Assembly: GCF_002234535.1 (NCBI RefSeq)
Contig: NZ_CP022521.1
Span: forward strand, 3,906,001-3,970,000
Source: Actinoalloteichus hoggarensis
Lineage (GTDB): Bacteria; Actinomycetota; Actinomycetes; Mycobacteriales; Pseudonocardiaceae
Reading direction: 5' to 3'
DNA: 64,000 bases
The notes under the pieces were generated by a model, which was given only the letters and a program-made list of their open reading frames with translations, was not told the origin of the DNA and ran no database searches. Below are positions 36,350 to 44,198 of this stretch, piece after piece (within the stretch, counting starts at the first letter, position 1; each line of letters starts with the position of its first letter). A program made the position numbers and the translations under genes.

Positions 36350-36601
36350 CTAGACGGCCGACTCCTTCGTGAAGTCGACCACGACGAGCGAGCCCCGGTG
36401 GACCAGCGTGCCAGGGCGGGGCACCTGTGCGGTGACGACCCAGACTCCCGGCCAGGCCCGCGAGATCAGCGGCGGTCCGTCGAGATCGGTGCCCGCCACC
36501 ACCAGCCCGACCTCGTGGCCCATCGCGATCGCCATCCGCACGGTCCGACCGACGAGACGGGGCACCTCGACGCGGACGGCGTCGCGGCTCGGTGGTGTCA
36601 T
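36350..36601 (-). CDS. Small stand-alone PASTA-domain protein
   Basis: An 83-residue protein that is almost only one PASTA domain: VEVPRLVGRTVRMAIAMG opens it, and VTAQVPRPGTLVHRGS then LVVVDF close it. PASTA modules normally sit outside the cell on penicillin-binding proteins and Ser/Thr kinases and bind muropeptide or beta-lactam-like ligands. Here there is no signal peptide or membrane segment, so the product should be cytosolic. GGGAGG lies 6 nt before the ATG, and the family match makes this short gene credible. It is divergent from the proteasome beta gene with 369 bases between. Confidence 0.8.
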   Translation of the reverse strand: MTPPSRDAVRVEVPRLVGRTVRMAIAMGHEVGLVVAGTDLDGPPLISRAWPGVWVVTAQVPRPGTLVHRGSLVVVDFTKESAV

Positions 36602-36970
36602 GGGCGACCTCCCGAGATGAGACTCCCCCGAATCCGCCGCGCGAGGCAGCGACCATCTCGGGTAATCCGTCCCGCCTTCCGTTGCTCCCGCCGGCGCCGC
36701 CGTCGGTCCTCGGCTGGGAACGGCGTGGGCTGACGGCCTCACGGCGACGGCGTCCGGCGACGGCGTCCGGGCGGAACCGACGACCGGAGGCCGGAGATCA
36801 CGACGACGCATCGGCGCACCGCCCATGCGGTACGGACCGTGCCCCGAGCCTGCCGAGCGACGCCGCCCTGGTGTCCGTCGGGTCGCGGCGATACGGTGAT
36901 CACGGTCGTCGGCACGACCGTGTCCGCACGGTGCATGCCGGCCGCGGAGCGACGAACGAGAGGACGGCTC
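36602..36970. other. Divergent region between PASTA and proteasome beta genes
   Basis: This 369-base region holds the start regions of both genes. The proteasome frame is open 5' to 36839, but that extension is not proteasome-like. No clear promoter consensus. Confidence 0.4.
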
Positions 36971-37765
36971 GTGACGCTGAGGGCACCGCAGGCTTCCACG
37001 AACCCGCACGCCGCGCTGATGTCGATCGGCGGCTCGTCCTTCTACCAGCTCGTCCGGGAACACGCGCCGCAGACGCTCCCCCAGTACCAGGCAGGCGGCG
37101 CCGACCCGGAGTACCGCCACGGCACCACCGTGCTCGCGCTGCACTACCGCGACGGCGTGATCATGGCGGGCGACCGCAGGGCGACGATGGGGAATCTGAT
37201 CGCCCAGCGCGACCTGCGCAAGGTCGAGCCCGCCGACAGCCATTCGGGCATCGCCTTCGCGGGCGCCGTCGGCGTCGCCATTCGCATGGTGGCGTTGTTC
37301 CAGGTGGAGCTCCGGCATTACGAGAAGATCGAGGGCGTGGAGCTCAGCCTGCCCGCCAAGGTCAATCGCATCTCGGTGATGATGCGCGGGAATCTGCCGC
37401 AGGCCATGCAGGGGCTCGCCGTGGTGCCGCTGTTCGCCGGCTGGGATCATCACGAGGGGGCGGCTCGGATCTTCACCTTCGACATCGCCGGATCGACTTC
37501 GGAGAAGACCGACTTCGGCGGCGCGGGCTCCGGCAGCCAGTTCGCGCTGAGTTCGCTCAAGAAGCTGTACCGCCCCGGCCTGTCTCGCGACGAGGCGGTG
37601 CGGATCATGCTGGAGTCGCTCGTGGACGCCGCCGACGACGACACGGCCACCGGCGGGCCGGACGCGACTCACGGGCGGTATCCCGTCGTCGCCGCGATCA
37701 CCGAGGGCGGCTACTCGGAGATCGCCGAGGACGAGCTGGCCACGCTCGCCTCCCCCCGCGACTGA
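36971..37765 (+). CDS. prcB: Orphan 20S proteasome beta subunit with Val49 substitution
   Basis: A 264-residue PrcB-type precursor with a 51-residue propeptide ending HG, then mature Thr1 (HGTTVLAL; precursor Thr52). Catalytic Asp17 (GDRRAT) and Lys33 (DLRKV) are in exact register, and GSGSQFA and DAADDDTATGGPD are conserved, so it should be active. Mature residue 49 is Val and residue 45 is Phe (IAFAGAVGVA); actinobacterial PrcB normally has Ala49. GTG at 36971 follows AGAGG by about 7-8 nt. No prcA, pup, dop, pafA or ARC/Mpa gene is nearby, so it is probably a second copy. SalI, the salinosporamide self-resistance subunit, carries A49V; a resistance role here is inference. Confidence 0.92.
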   Translation: MTLRAPQASTNPHAALMSIGGSSFYQLVREHAPQTLPQYQAGGADPEYRHGTTVLALHYRDGVIMAGDRRATMGNLIAQRDLRKVEPADSHSGIAFAGAVGVAIRMVALFQVELRHYEKIEGVELSLPAKVNRISVMMRGNLPQAMQGLAVVPLFAGWDHHEGAARIFTFDIAGSTSEKTDFGGAGSGSQFALSSLKKLYRPGLSRDEAVRIMLESLVDAADDDTATGGPDATHGRYPVVAAITEGGYSEIAEDELATLASPRD

Positions 37766-38067
37766 TCCCGGCGACGGGGCGGGGCCCGGCCGCGGGCAGC
37801 CGACGTGGCATCGAGGTCCGCGTCATCGCCGACACCAGGCAGGCGATGCCGTCGAGCGCGATCGATGCGGCCGGGTCGAACAGGCGCGTGGGCGGCCGGC
37901 GTCGGACGCGCCGAGCCGGGCGTCCCGGCCGGAGTCTTCCGGTGTGCGTCGATGCGGGGCACACACGCGACGTGCGGTCGTGCCCGCCGCCGGGCCTGCC
38001 CGGTCACGAAGCGTCAGTCCCACTCTTCCGGATGATCCTCCTTGACCTCAAGCATTCTTCAGGTTGA
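37766..38067. other. Intergenic upstream of transketolase genes
   Basis: This 302-base gap is GC-rich and featureless until about 38020, then less GC-rich with the inverted repeat described at 38051-38072. Confidence 0.4.
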
Positions 38068-38072
38068 ATGCT
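38042..38072 (+). promoter_or_regulatory. Promoter/operator overlapping transketolase start
   Basis: TTGACC (38042-38047) stands 16 bases before TTGAAT (38064-38069), a fair promoter pair. AGCATTC (38051-38057) and GAATGCT (38066-38072) form a perfect 7-bp inverted repeat with an 8-base spacer across it, suggesting a repressor site. If this -10 is real, the transcript starts near 38076 and the ATG at 38080 would be the true start. Confidence 0.4.
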
Positions 38073-38784
38073 GGTCCGCATGAGTGCACCAAACCAGGCC
38101 TCCCACGGCTACGACGATCTCGCCGCGCTGCTCACCCTGATGACGGGGGATGAGAAGCACGATGCCAGCGCCACTTCGACGCTGGACGTCCTCTGGGTGC
38201 TGTACGACCGCATCCTGCGGGTCGCCCCCGACCGAGTCGACGATCCCGACCGCGATCGCTTCCTCCTGTCCAAGGGCCACGGGCCGATGGCGTACTACGC
38301 GGTACTGGCCGCGAAGCACTTCCTTCCCGTGGCCGATCTGCCCGCCTTCGGCGGCTTCGACTCGCCGTTGGGCTACCACCCCGACCGGACCCTCGTTCCC
38401 GGAGTCGAGATCGGCTCCGGCTCGCTCGGGCACGGTCTCGGGCTGGCCGTCGGCACCGCGCTCGGCCTGCGTATGACCGGGCGAGACCGGGCCGCGGTCG
38501 TCGTGCTCGTCGGCGACGCGGAGCTGGAGGAGGGCAGCAACGCCGAGGCGATCCAGGTCGCGGGGCGCCGTCACCTCGGCAACCTGACGACGGTCGTCAT
38601 CGACAACTCCTCCGCCTCGGCCGGGTGGCCGGGCGGCATCGCGGCCCGGTTCGCCGTCGAGGGCTGGTCCACCCGGGACGTCGACGGGCGCGACCACGAC
38701 GCCTTGGAGCGCGCCTTCACCGCCGCGACGGACGACCGGCCGCACGTCGTCGTCGCCCACGTCGACCCCGAGGAGCCCCGATGA
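38068..38784 (+). CDS. Transketolase, N-terminal (TPP-binding) subunit
   Basis: A 238-residue half-transketolase: FLLSKGHGPMAYYAVLA is the TPP/His region, GSGSLGHGLGLAVGTALG the cofactor loop, and VGDAELEEGSNAEAI to VIDNSS the GDG-N-type TPP/Mg motif. Split transketolases use a second polypeptide for the pyrimidine-binding half, encoded next with a 4-base overlap. The ATG at 38068 has only a weak AGG; the ATG at 38080 is the alternative (see promoter entry). Split pairs are common in archaea, anaerobes and secondary-metabolite loci; a dedicated role making a C5 or C7 sugar unit is possible. Confidence 0.88.
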   Translation: MLVRMSAPNQASHGYDDLAALLTLMTGDEKHDASATSTLDVLWVLYDRILRVAPDRVDDPDRDRFLLSKGHGPMAYYAVLAAKHFLPVADLPAFGGFDSPLGYHPDRTLVPGVEIGSGSLGHGLGLAVGTALGLRMTGRDRAAVVVLVGDAELEEGSNAEAIQVAGRRHLGNLTTVVIDNSSASAGWPGGIAARFAVEGWSTRDVDGRDHDALERAFTAATDDRPHVVVAHVDPEEPR

Positions 38785-39713
38785 GTGCCGACACCGCGAC
38801 CACGCGCACCGTGCCGGGCGAGAACCAGCGTGACCGCTTCTACCGGCTGCTGCCGGGACTGCTCGCCGACCAGCCGCGGCTGGTCGCCGTGCTCGCCGAG
38901 ATCAGCGTGAACTACCTGGAGGAGGTACCGCCGTCGATCGCCGACCGCGTCGTGAACGTCGGAATCCGCGAGCAGCTGCTCGTCGGCGCCGCAGGCGGAC
39001 TCGCACTCACCGGTATGCGGCCGATCGTGCACACCTTCGCCGCCTTCCTCGTCGAACGGGCCTGGGAACAGGTCAAACTCGACCTCGGGCATCAGGGCGT
39101 CGGCGCCGTGCTCGTCAGCGCGGGCGCCTCCTACGACTGGCCGGAGGGCGGCGAGACGCATTTCGGACACCGTGACGTGGCGCTCCTCGACACGCTCGAC
39201 GGCTGGACGGTGCACGTGCCGGGTCATCCCGACGAGGCCGAGGCGCTGCTCCGGGCCGCGTTGCCGGGCGACGACCGGGTCTACCTGCGGCTGGCCTCGG
39301 ACAGCAACCGCCTGCCGCGGGACGTGAGCGACGGACGCATGCGGGTGCTGCGGCGGGGCTCCCGAGGCACGGTCATCGCGGTGGGGCCGCTCGCCGACCG
39401 CACACTGGCCGCCACCGAGGGACTCGACGTCACCGTCCTCTACGCGGCCACCGTCCGCCCGTTCGACGCCGAGACGCTGCGCACGACGCTGGACAGCCCG
39501 GACGTGGTGCTCGTCGAGCCCTACCTGCGCGGCACCTCCACCGCCGAGGTGACCGCGGCGCTGCGCGGCCTGCGGCATCGGGTGCTGGGGCTGGGCGTGG
39601 GGCGGAACGAGTCGCGCCGCTACGGCGTTCCCGCCGACCACGATCGCCTGCACGGCATCGACGAGGCCGGGCTGCGCCGGGCGATCACCGGATTCATCAC
39701 CGAGTTCGACTGA
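38781..39713 (+). CDS. Transketolase, C-terminal (pyrimidine-binding) subunit
   Basis: A 310-residue partner of the preceding gene. RVVNVGIREQLLVGAAGGLAL carries the catalytic Glu (about residue 64) that activates TPP. SYDWPEGGETHFGHRDVALL and the C-terminal domain (VAVGPLADRTLAA, VLYAATVRPFD) complete the fold, though it is somewhat compact. The ATG overlaps the previous stop (ATGA), giving stoichiometric translation. Together the two reconstruct one transketolase of about 550 residues, near the shorter DXS-like length. Confidence 0.88.
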   Translation: MSADTATTRTVPGENQRDRFYRLLPGLLADQPRLVAVLAEISVNYLEEVPPSIADRVVNVGIREQLLVGAAGGLALTGMRPIVHTFAAFLVERAWEQVKLDLGHQGVGAVLVSAGASYDWPEGGETHFGHRDVALLDTLDGWTVHVPGHPDEAEALLRAALPGDDRVYLRLASDSNRLPRDVSDGRMRVLRRGSRGTVIAVGPLADRTLAATEGLDVTVLYAATVRPFDAETLRTTLDSPDVVLVEPYLRGTSTAEVTAALRGLRHRVLGLGVGRNESRRYGVPADHDRLHGIDEAGLRRAITGFITEFD

Positions 39714-40486
39714 CGGCCTCGCGGCCTGGGCGTCGACGCCGAAGCACCGGACAGCGCGAGACCGGGCCGAGCATGCCGCGGCAGGAGACGCCGCACGCCG
39801 ACGGCCCGACAGACCCCGACCCGTGTCGTCTCCGCGACACGGTCCGCTCCGAGGGTGTGTCATGACCCCCGGGCCACCCGGACAGGACGTCCCGTCCGAC
39901 GCGGCGACGCACGGCCCGTCCCGACGCATCTCGCATCGGCTCACTCGGTGTGTCACCACCGCCTCGTCGACGGGCGGGATGCAGCCGGCTCCGCCGAGCG
40001 ACATCGGCAGCGACGTCGCCCGACCGCGGACTCGTCGGGCCGCCTCGCATCGCCGCGGTGCGGTCTCGGCTCCCTGATGGGCGCCGTTCCTCGAGATCGG
40101 CCGGTCCTCGGTCCGGCGGACGGCGGTGGAGGTCGCGCCGCGTACGACATGCGGCGCGAACCCGCCGACGACAGCCGCACGCCGCCGAGCCGCCCGTCCA
40201 GCGGGGGAGGCGACGCGGCCGTACTCCGTGGGAACGACGGGTCGATCTCGGAGGATGCGCACGCGGGCACTGGGCAGGCCCGACGCAGGACGGACGAGCC
40301 GCGGTGCCGCGTCGAACCACCGTGCGAGCCGCCGAAGAACCGGCGCGGCGATCCGGGCGGCGGCCATCACGGTCGCATGCGGAGCGCCTCAAACCCGACG
40401 GAACGCCCGCGAACCCCGGCCGGGGACGTCCGCCGGTCGACGCCGTCGGCCCACGGTGCCGCGGATCGACGGCGGGGAGGCCTGGC
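39714..40486. other. Long intergenic gap, no gene seen
   Basis: A 773-base gap between convergent genes. All six frames show only Arg/Pro/Ser-rich composition without ribosome sites or family motifs. It may be degenerated sequence, but nothing identifiable remains. Confidence 0.5.
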
Positions 40487-40936
40487 TCAGGCGGACGTCT
40501 CGGCGGCCACCGGCGTCAGGCGGACCACCGCCAACGGGCGGCGCAGCTTCGTCGCGTACTGGCGGTAGAGATCCCGATTCACGCGGTTGACGGCCGCCCA
40601 CAGGCGCGGGTGATCCGGATGGTCGGGCAGGCACTCCTCGGCGACGGCCGCCGTCCGCCACCGCGCGACCTGGACCTCCGATCGCGGTGTGGCCCGCAGA
40701 TTGTGCAGCCAGGCCGGGGCACGCTCCGAACCCCAGTTGGAGGCTACGACGAGGAGGTCCGCTCCGTCTCTCGCGTACACCAGGCACGCCGTCCGCGGCG
40801 CCCCCGTGCGGCGTCCGGTGGTGGTCAGCAGCAGAGTCGGGCGGGTCAGCAGCCGATGGCCCACCCGGCCGTCCGTGCGTCGATAGACCGCCTGATGCGC
40901 CGAGGTGATCCAGTGCAGGACTCGTTGTGCTTTCAC
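40487..40936 (-). CDS. F420-dependent nitroreductase-family (DDN-like) protein
   Basis: A 149-residue split-barrel protein of the deazaflavin-dependent nitroreductase family: PTLLLTTTGRRTGAPRTACL and VASNWGSERAPAWLHNL are hallmark blocks, with VQVARWRTAAVAEE after. Such enzymes use reduced F420 to reduce quinones or activated alkenes. The start is the GTG at 40936 with no ribosome site, but TAGCGT lies 6 bases upstream, which fits a leaderless transcript. Quinone detoxification is a typical role. Confidence 0.88.
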   Translation of the reverse strand: MKAQRVLHWITSAHQAVYRRTDGRVGHRLLTRPTLLLTTTGRRTGAPRTACLVYARDGADLLVVASNWGSERAPAWLHNLRATPRSEVQVARWRTAAVAEECLPDHPDHPRLWAAVNRVNRDLYRQYATKLRRPLAVVRLTPVAAETSA

Positions 40937-41439
40937 ATATCAACGCTAGCCCGCCTGGTCCGCCCGCACACCGGCTGCCCGCCGACCGCTCACCCGGCTG
41001 CCGCCGCTCCGGTGGCACGTGTCATCGGAGGCCTGCGAGGTGCACGAAACGGCGACCGCCGCGCCGAGTCGACCCACCGGGACACGCGGGCCCGGCGTCG
41101 GCCTCACGACGTCGAGCGGGCCACACCTGCGTATCCCTTCCCCGTGCATCCCCGCCCGCGACCCCGCCGCGGGCAGCTCTCCTTCCGACGGGCCCGAACC
41201 CTAGGACTCCGGGCACCTCGCGCCCGGGCGCTTCCGACACCGAGTACTCCCGACACCGGGCGGTTCCGGCAGCGGGTGCGGCTGGCCGCGGACACGCCGG
41301 ACACCGAGTACAGCCGGTTGCGAGTACCGCCACCGTCGGCTCCGAGGGCCCGGCTCAGGATTCCGCATCCCGGCGTTCGGACGTCACGCTTCGGGGACAC
41401 CGACGCAACGGCATCGACGCAACGGCATCGGCGCCCGAT
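40937..41439. other. Intergenic with a repeated 12-mer
   Basis: This 503-base gap upstream of the DDN-like gene and after the uppS stop shows no gene. GACACCGAGTAC occurs twice here, at 41236-41247 and 41300-41311, and a third time at 51331-51342 inside the amidohydrolase linker. Confidence 0.4.
40943..40948 (-). promoter_or_regulatory. Leaderless -10 box of the DDN-like gene
   Basis: TAGCGT (TAnnnT) ends 6 bases before the GTG start. This spacing puts the transcript start at the start codon. Confidence 0.45.
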
Positions 41440-42264
41440 TCACGACGCCGCCGTCCCGCCCGGCATCACCTCCGCCGTGCCGCCGAACCGGCGCTGCCGC
41501 ACGGTGTAGGTCTGCATCGCGCGCCACAGATGACGGCGATCGAACTCCGGCCACAGCGTGTCCTCGAAGACCAGCTCGGCGTAGGCCGCCTGCCACAGCT
41601 GGAAGTTGCTGATCCGCTGTTCACCGCCGGTGCGCACCAGGAGATCGATCTCGGCCATGTCCGGCTGATACAGATAGCCCGCGAGATCCTGCTCCACCAA
41701 CGCGGCGGGGTCGACCCGCCCCGTGGCGACGTCGACGGCCATCCGCCGGACGGCGTCGAGCAGTTCGGTGCGGCTGCCGTAGTCGAAGCACACCGCGACG
41801 GTCAGCACGTCGTTGTGTCGTGTGAGGTCTTCGGCGGCCTCCAGTTCGGCACGGAGCGCGGGGGCGGCGCGGGTCCGGCGACCCGACCAGCGCACCCGGA
41901 TGCCCTGCTCGTGCCACCGCTCGATGTTGTCGCGCAGGACCTCGTGCAACAGCAGCATGATCCCGTCGACCTCGGCGGCGGGCCGCGCCCAGTTCTCCGT
42001 GGAGAAGGCATAGAGGCTGAGCTGCGCCAGGCCGATCTCGACGGCACCGTCGACGACGTCGACCGTCGCCCGCGAGCCGCCGCGATGCCCGCGTGTCCTG
42101 GCGGCGCCGTGGCTCGCGGCCCAACGACCGTTGCCGTCCATGATGATCGCGACGTGACGCGGCAGCCTGCGCTCCGGAATCCGCGGCGCCCGCGCGCCGG
42201 AGGGATGGGCGGGAGGCGGCAGTGGACGCCGAGGACGCGGCATCGGCTCGACGGGCAGGCTCAC
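41440..42264 (-). CDS. uppS: cis-Prenyltransferase (undecaprenyl diphosphate synthase family)
   Basis: A 274-residue isoprenyl transferase. HVAIIMDGNGRWA places the catalytic Asp at 43, GHRGGSRATVDVV the phosphate loop, LYAFSTENW the next block, and RTGGEQRISNFQLWQ then ELVFEDTLWPEF the C-terminal substrate region. The first 30 residues are a Pro-rich extension. The GTG overlaps the phytoene-synthase-like stop by 4 bases, so the two are co-translated. Housekeeping polyprenyl synthesis usually has no such partner, so this copy may make a specific cis-prenyl chain; product length cannot be read from sequence. Confidence 0.92.
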   Translation of the reverse strand: MSLPVEPMPRPRRPLPPPAHPSGARAPRIPERRLPRHVAIIMDGNGRWAASHGAARTRGHRGGSRATVDVVDGAVEIGLAQLSLYAFSTENWARPAAEVDGIMLLLHEVLRDNIERWHEQGIRVRWSGRRTRAAPALRAELEAAEDLTRHNDVLTVAVCFDYGSRTELLDAVRRMAVDVATGRVDPAALVEQDLAGYLYQPDMAEIDLLVRTGGEQRISNFQLWQAAYAELVFEDTLWPEFDRRHLWRAMQTYTVRQRRFGGTAEVMPGGTAAS

Positions 42265-43286
42265 GGGTTCTCCCCCTCGGTCGGGATGCCGGACGGCTGT
42301 TCGGTGTGTCCGTCGTGCACCGAGGCGAGGTGACGAGATCCGGTTCTCCCGACGTCGCCGCGACCCGGTGCCCCGAGGCGCCCCCGGCCCGCATGCGCCT
42401 GTCCCCGGCCGAGGAGCAGTTGCGGCAGCGCCAGCCGAAGGAGTCGGGCACGGCTCAGCGTGGCTCGATCCCGCAACGCTCTGGCCCCCATCCGGTCCAC
42501 GAGGTCGAGATACTCGGCGTGGATCTCCACCGCCGTCAGCACGAACGGCCGGTATCGACCGGGCAGCAGCGCCACGAGGCCGATCGACTCCCGATGGAGT
42601 CCGCGTGCCCGCCGCACCTGGTGCCGGACCAGCTCGTCCAGGGCGCGGCTGGGCGGACCCCAGCGCAGCATCGTGCGGTCGGCGCCCACCCGCTCCATGT
42701 CCTCGGCCGCCACGTAGACCCGGTCCTGCGGCAGATCCTCGGGGTAGTCGCAGAAGACGTCGATAAGGTGGTGCACCTCGCCCATCAGGGAGGCCAGGCG
42801 CTCGAGTTCCGGGTCCGGGCGGTTCAACAGGCTGACGCCGGCGACGGCGGCGGTCCCGGAGACGCCGCGCAGGAACCGCCGGAGGTCCTCGAAGGTCTGG
42901 AAGCCGGACGAGCCGGTCAGATCCGCCCGGGTCTCCTCCAGGAACCTGCCGAACAGCTCGGGAGGCAGGTCGTGCACCCGACTGGTGTTGATCAGCGCAC
43001 GACGCAGCGGATGTCGGCTCTCACCACGTCTGAGCTCGTCCATCGACGCTGCCGACCAACGACGGAAGGCACGCTCGCGAACGCGGAGCTGTCCGACGTC
43101 GGCGATCCGGTCGCTGGCGGCGAAGAATGCCAGCAGCGCGTGCGCGTGCGGCCGGATCGACGGCGGCAGCAGCAGTCGGGTGGCGAGGTAGGTCGGGCGA
43201 TGCGTGGCATGGACACGCCGACACAACGCATAGGACTCGCGGAGCGCGGGGTCGATGCTCCGCACAGGTGCCATGTGCACCGCCAT
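42261..43286 (-). CDS. Squalene/phytoene synthase-family protein
   Basis: A 341-residue class I prenyl-condensing-fold protein. The first Asp motif is Asp59-Asp63 (SDRIAD) and the second Asp176-Asp180 (DVFCD), followed by YPEDLPQDRVYV, so both metal sites look intact though the flanking sequence diverges from true squalene synthase. The C-terminal 55 residues are Gly/Arg-rich and probably disordered. The ATG at 43286 has GAGGT 8 nt upstream. Members make squalene, phytoene or presqualene diphosphate, and some prenylate aromatic natural products. The tight link to a cis-prenyltransferase points to a dedicated prenyl pathway. Confidence 0.88.
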   Translation of the reverse strand: MAVHMAPVRSIDPALRESYALCRRVHATHRPTYLATRLLLPPSIRPHAHALLAFFAASDRIADVGQLRVRERAFRRWSAASMDELRRGESRHPLRRALINTSRVHDLPPELFGRFLEETRADLTGSSGFQTFEDLRRFLRGVSGTAAVAGVSLLNRPDPELERLASLMGEVHHLIDVFCDYPEDLPQDRVYVAAEDMERVGADRTMLRWGPPSRALDELVRHQVRRARGLHRESIGLVALLPGRYRPFVLTAVEIHAEYLDLVDRMGARALRDRATLSRARLLRLALPQLLLGRGQAHAGRGRLGAPGRGDVGRTGSRHLASVHDGHTEQPSGIPTEGENP

Positions 43287-44198
43287 CGTCGGTGACCTCA
43301 CAGACTTCGACAGCGCCCGAGCCGCGCGGGCCGGCCGGGAGCGGGCAGGGAGACGGGAGGCAGGGAGGGCTTCGGGGCCGGCATGGGGTCGCGGACTCAG
43401 GCGGGGCTGGTGGGGAACACGGGACGCGGGGATCGGCGGGGTCGGCGAGACGGCGGGGGTGTGTGGGAGAGCGGTCGGGCCGCGGTGCGCGGCCGGCGTG
43501 ATCGGAGGGTGCCGCGCCGGCGTGCGGCCGGCACGGCCCCGGAGCGGAGGACGGGAGGACGAGGACTGGTGCGCCGGGCTCTCGCATGTGAGGCCGGCCG
43601 CGGCCGCCAGCCCCACGACACCACGTTAACGAGGCGGTTCCCGCCCTGCCATCACACGATCGATCATGATTTCTCCAGCGTGGCGCGATCAGCCGTGTCC
43701 GTGCTCCCGGGACGCGCCCGTGTGCCGGACCTCGAGTGCTCGCCGCCCTGTCCCCCGCCGCACCGGCGCGGACTCGGGATGCGGCCGTGCCGGGGCGGAG
43801 AGGACACGGCCCGATCATCACCTCCGAGGAGGGTCATGACCCGGTGCGGGCACCGGGTCGTCGGACTCGACCTCCCTGGTGGGCGCCGAGCCTCGGCGCC
43901 CCGACACGACGCCGATCGGCGCACCGGCACGGGCCGCTGCTCGGCCGGCGGTCGAACGACGGTCGGCCGCCACGGCCGGCCCGCGGGTCGACGGTCGTCC
44001 GCGTGCCGATCGGTTCCCGACGCCGTGACCACAGCGACCGTGCGCAGCGGGGAGATCGTCTCGCGGGTGGGCGACGGGCCGCGAACATCGGCCGCACGGC
44101 GGAATCCTTGACTTCCCCACGACGGCGTGGCTAATTTCGGCCCCGTCCTTAAAGGGCTCGGCGGCGGTCGGTCGTCGTCACACCAGGGAGGACCAGCC
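43287..44198. other. Long divergent intergenic gap
   Basis: A 912-base region between the phytoene-synthase-like start and the beta-propeller start. The frames here are compositionally biased, with no ribosome site or family match. A less GC-rich patch at about 44125-44155 (TAATTT, TTAAAG) may be the promoter of the beta-propeller gene. Confidence 0.45.

Noticed and set aside
43383-44111. Open frame of 242 codons in the gap before the beta-propeller gene
   Set aside because: No ribosome site, no domain, Arg/Gly-rich in all frames of this gap.
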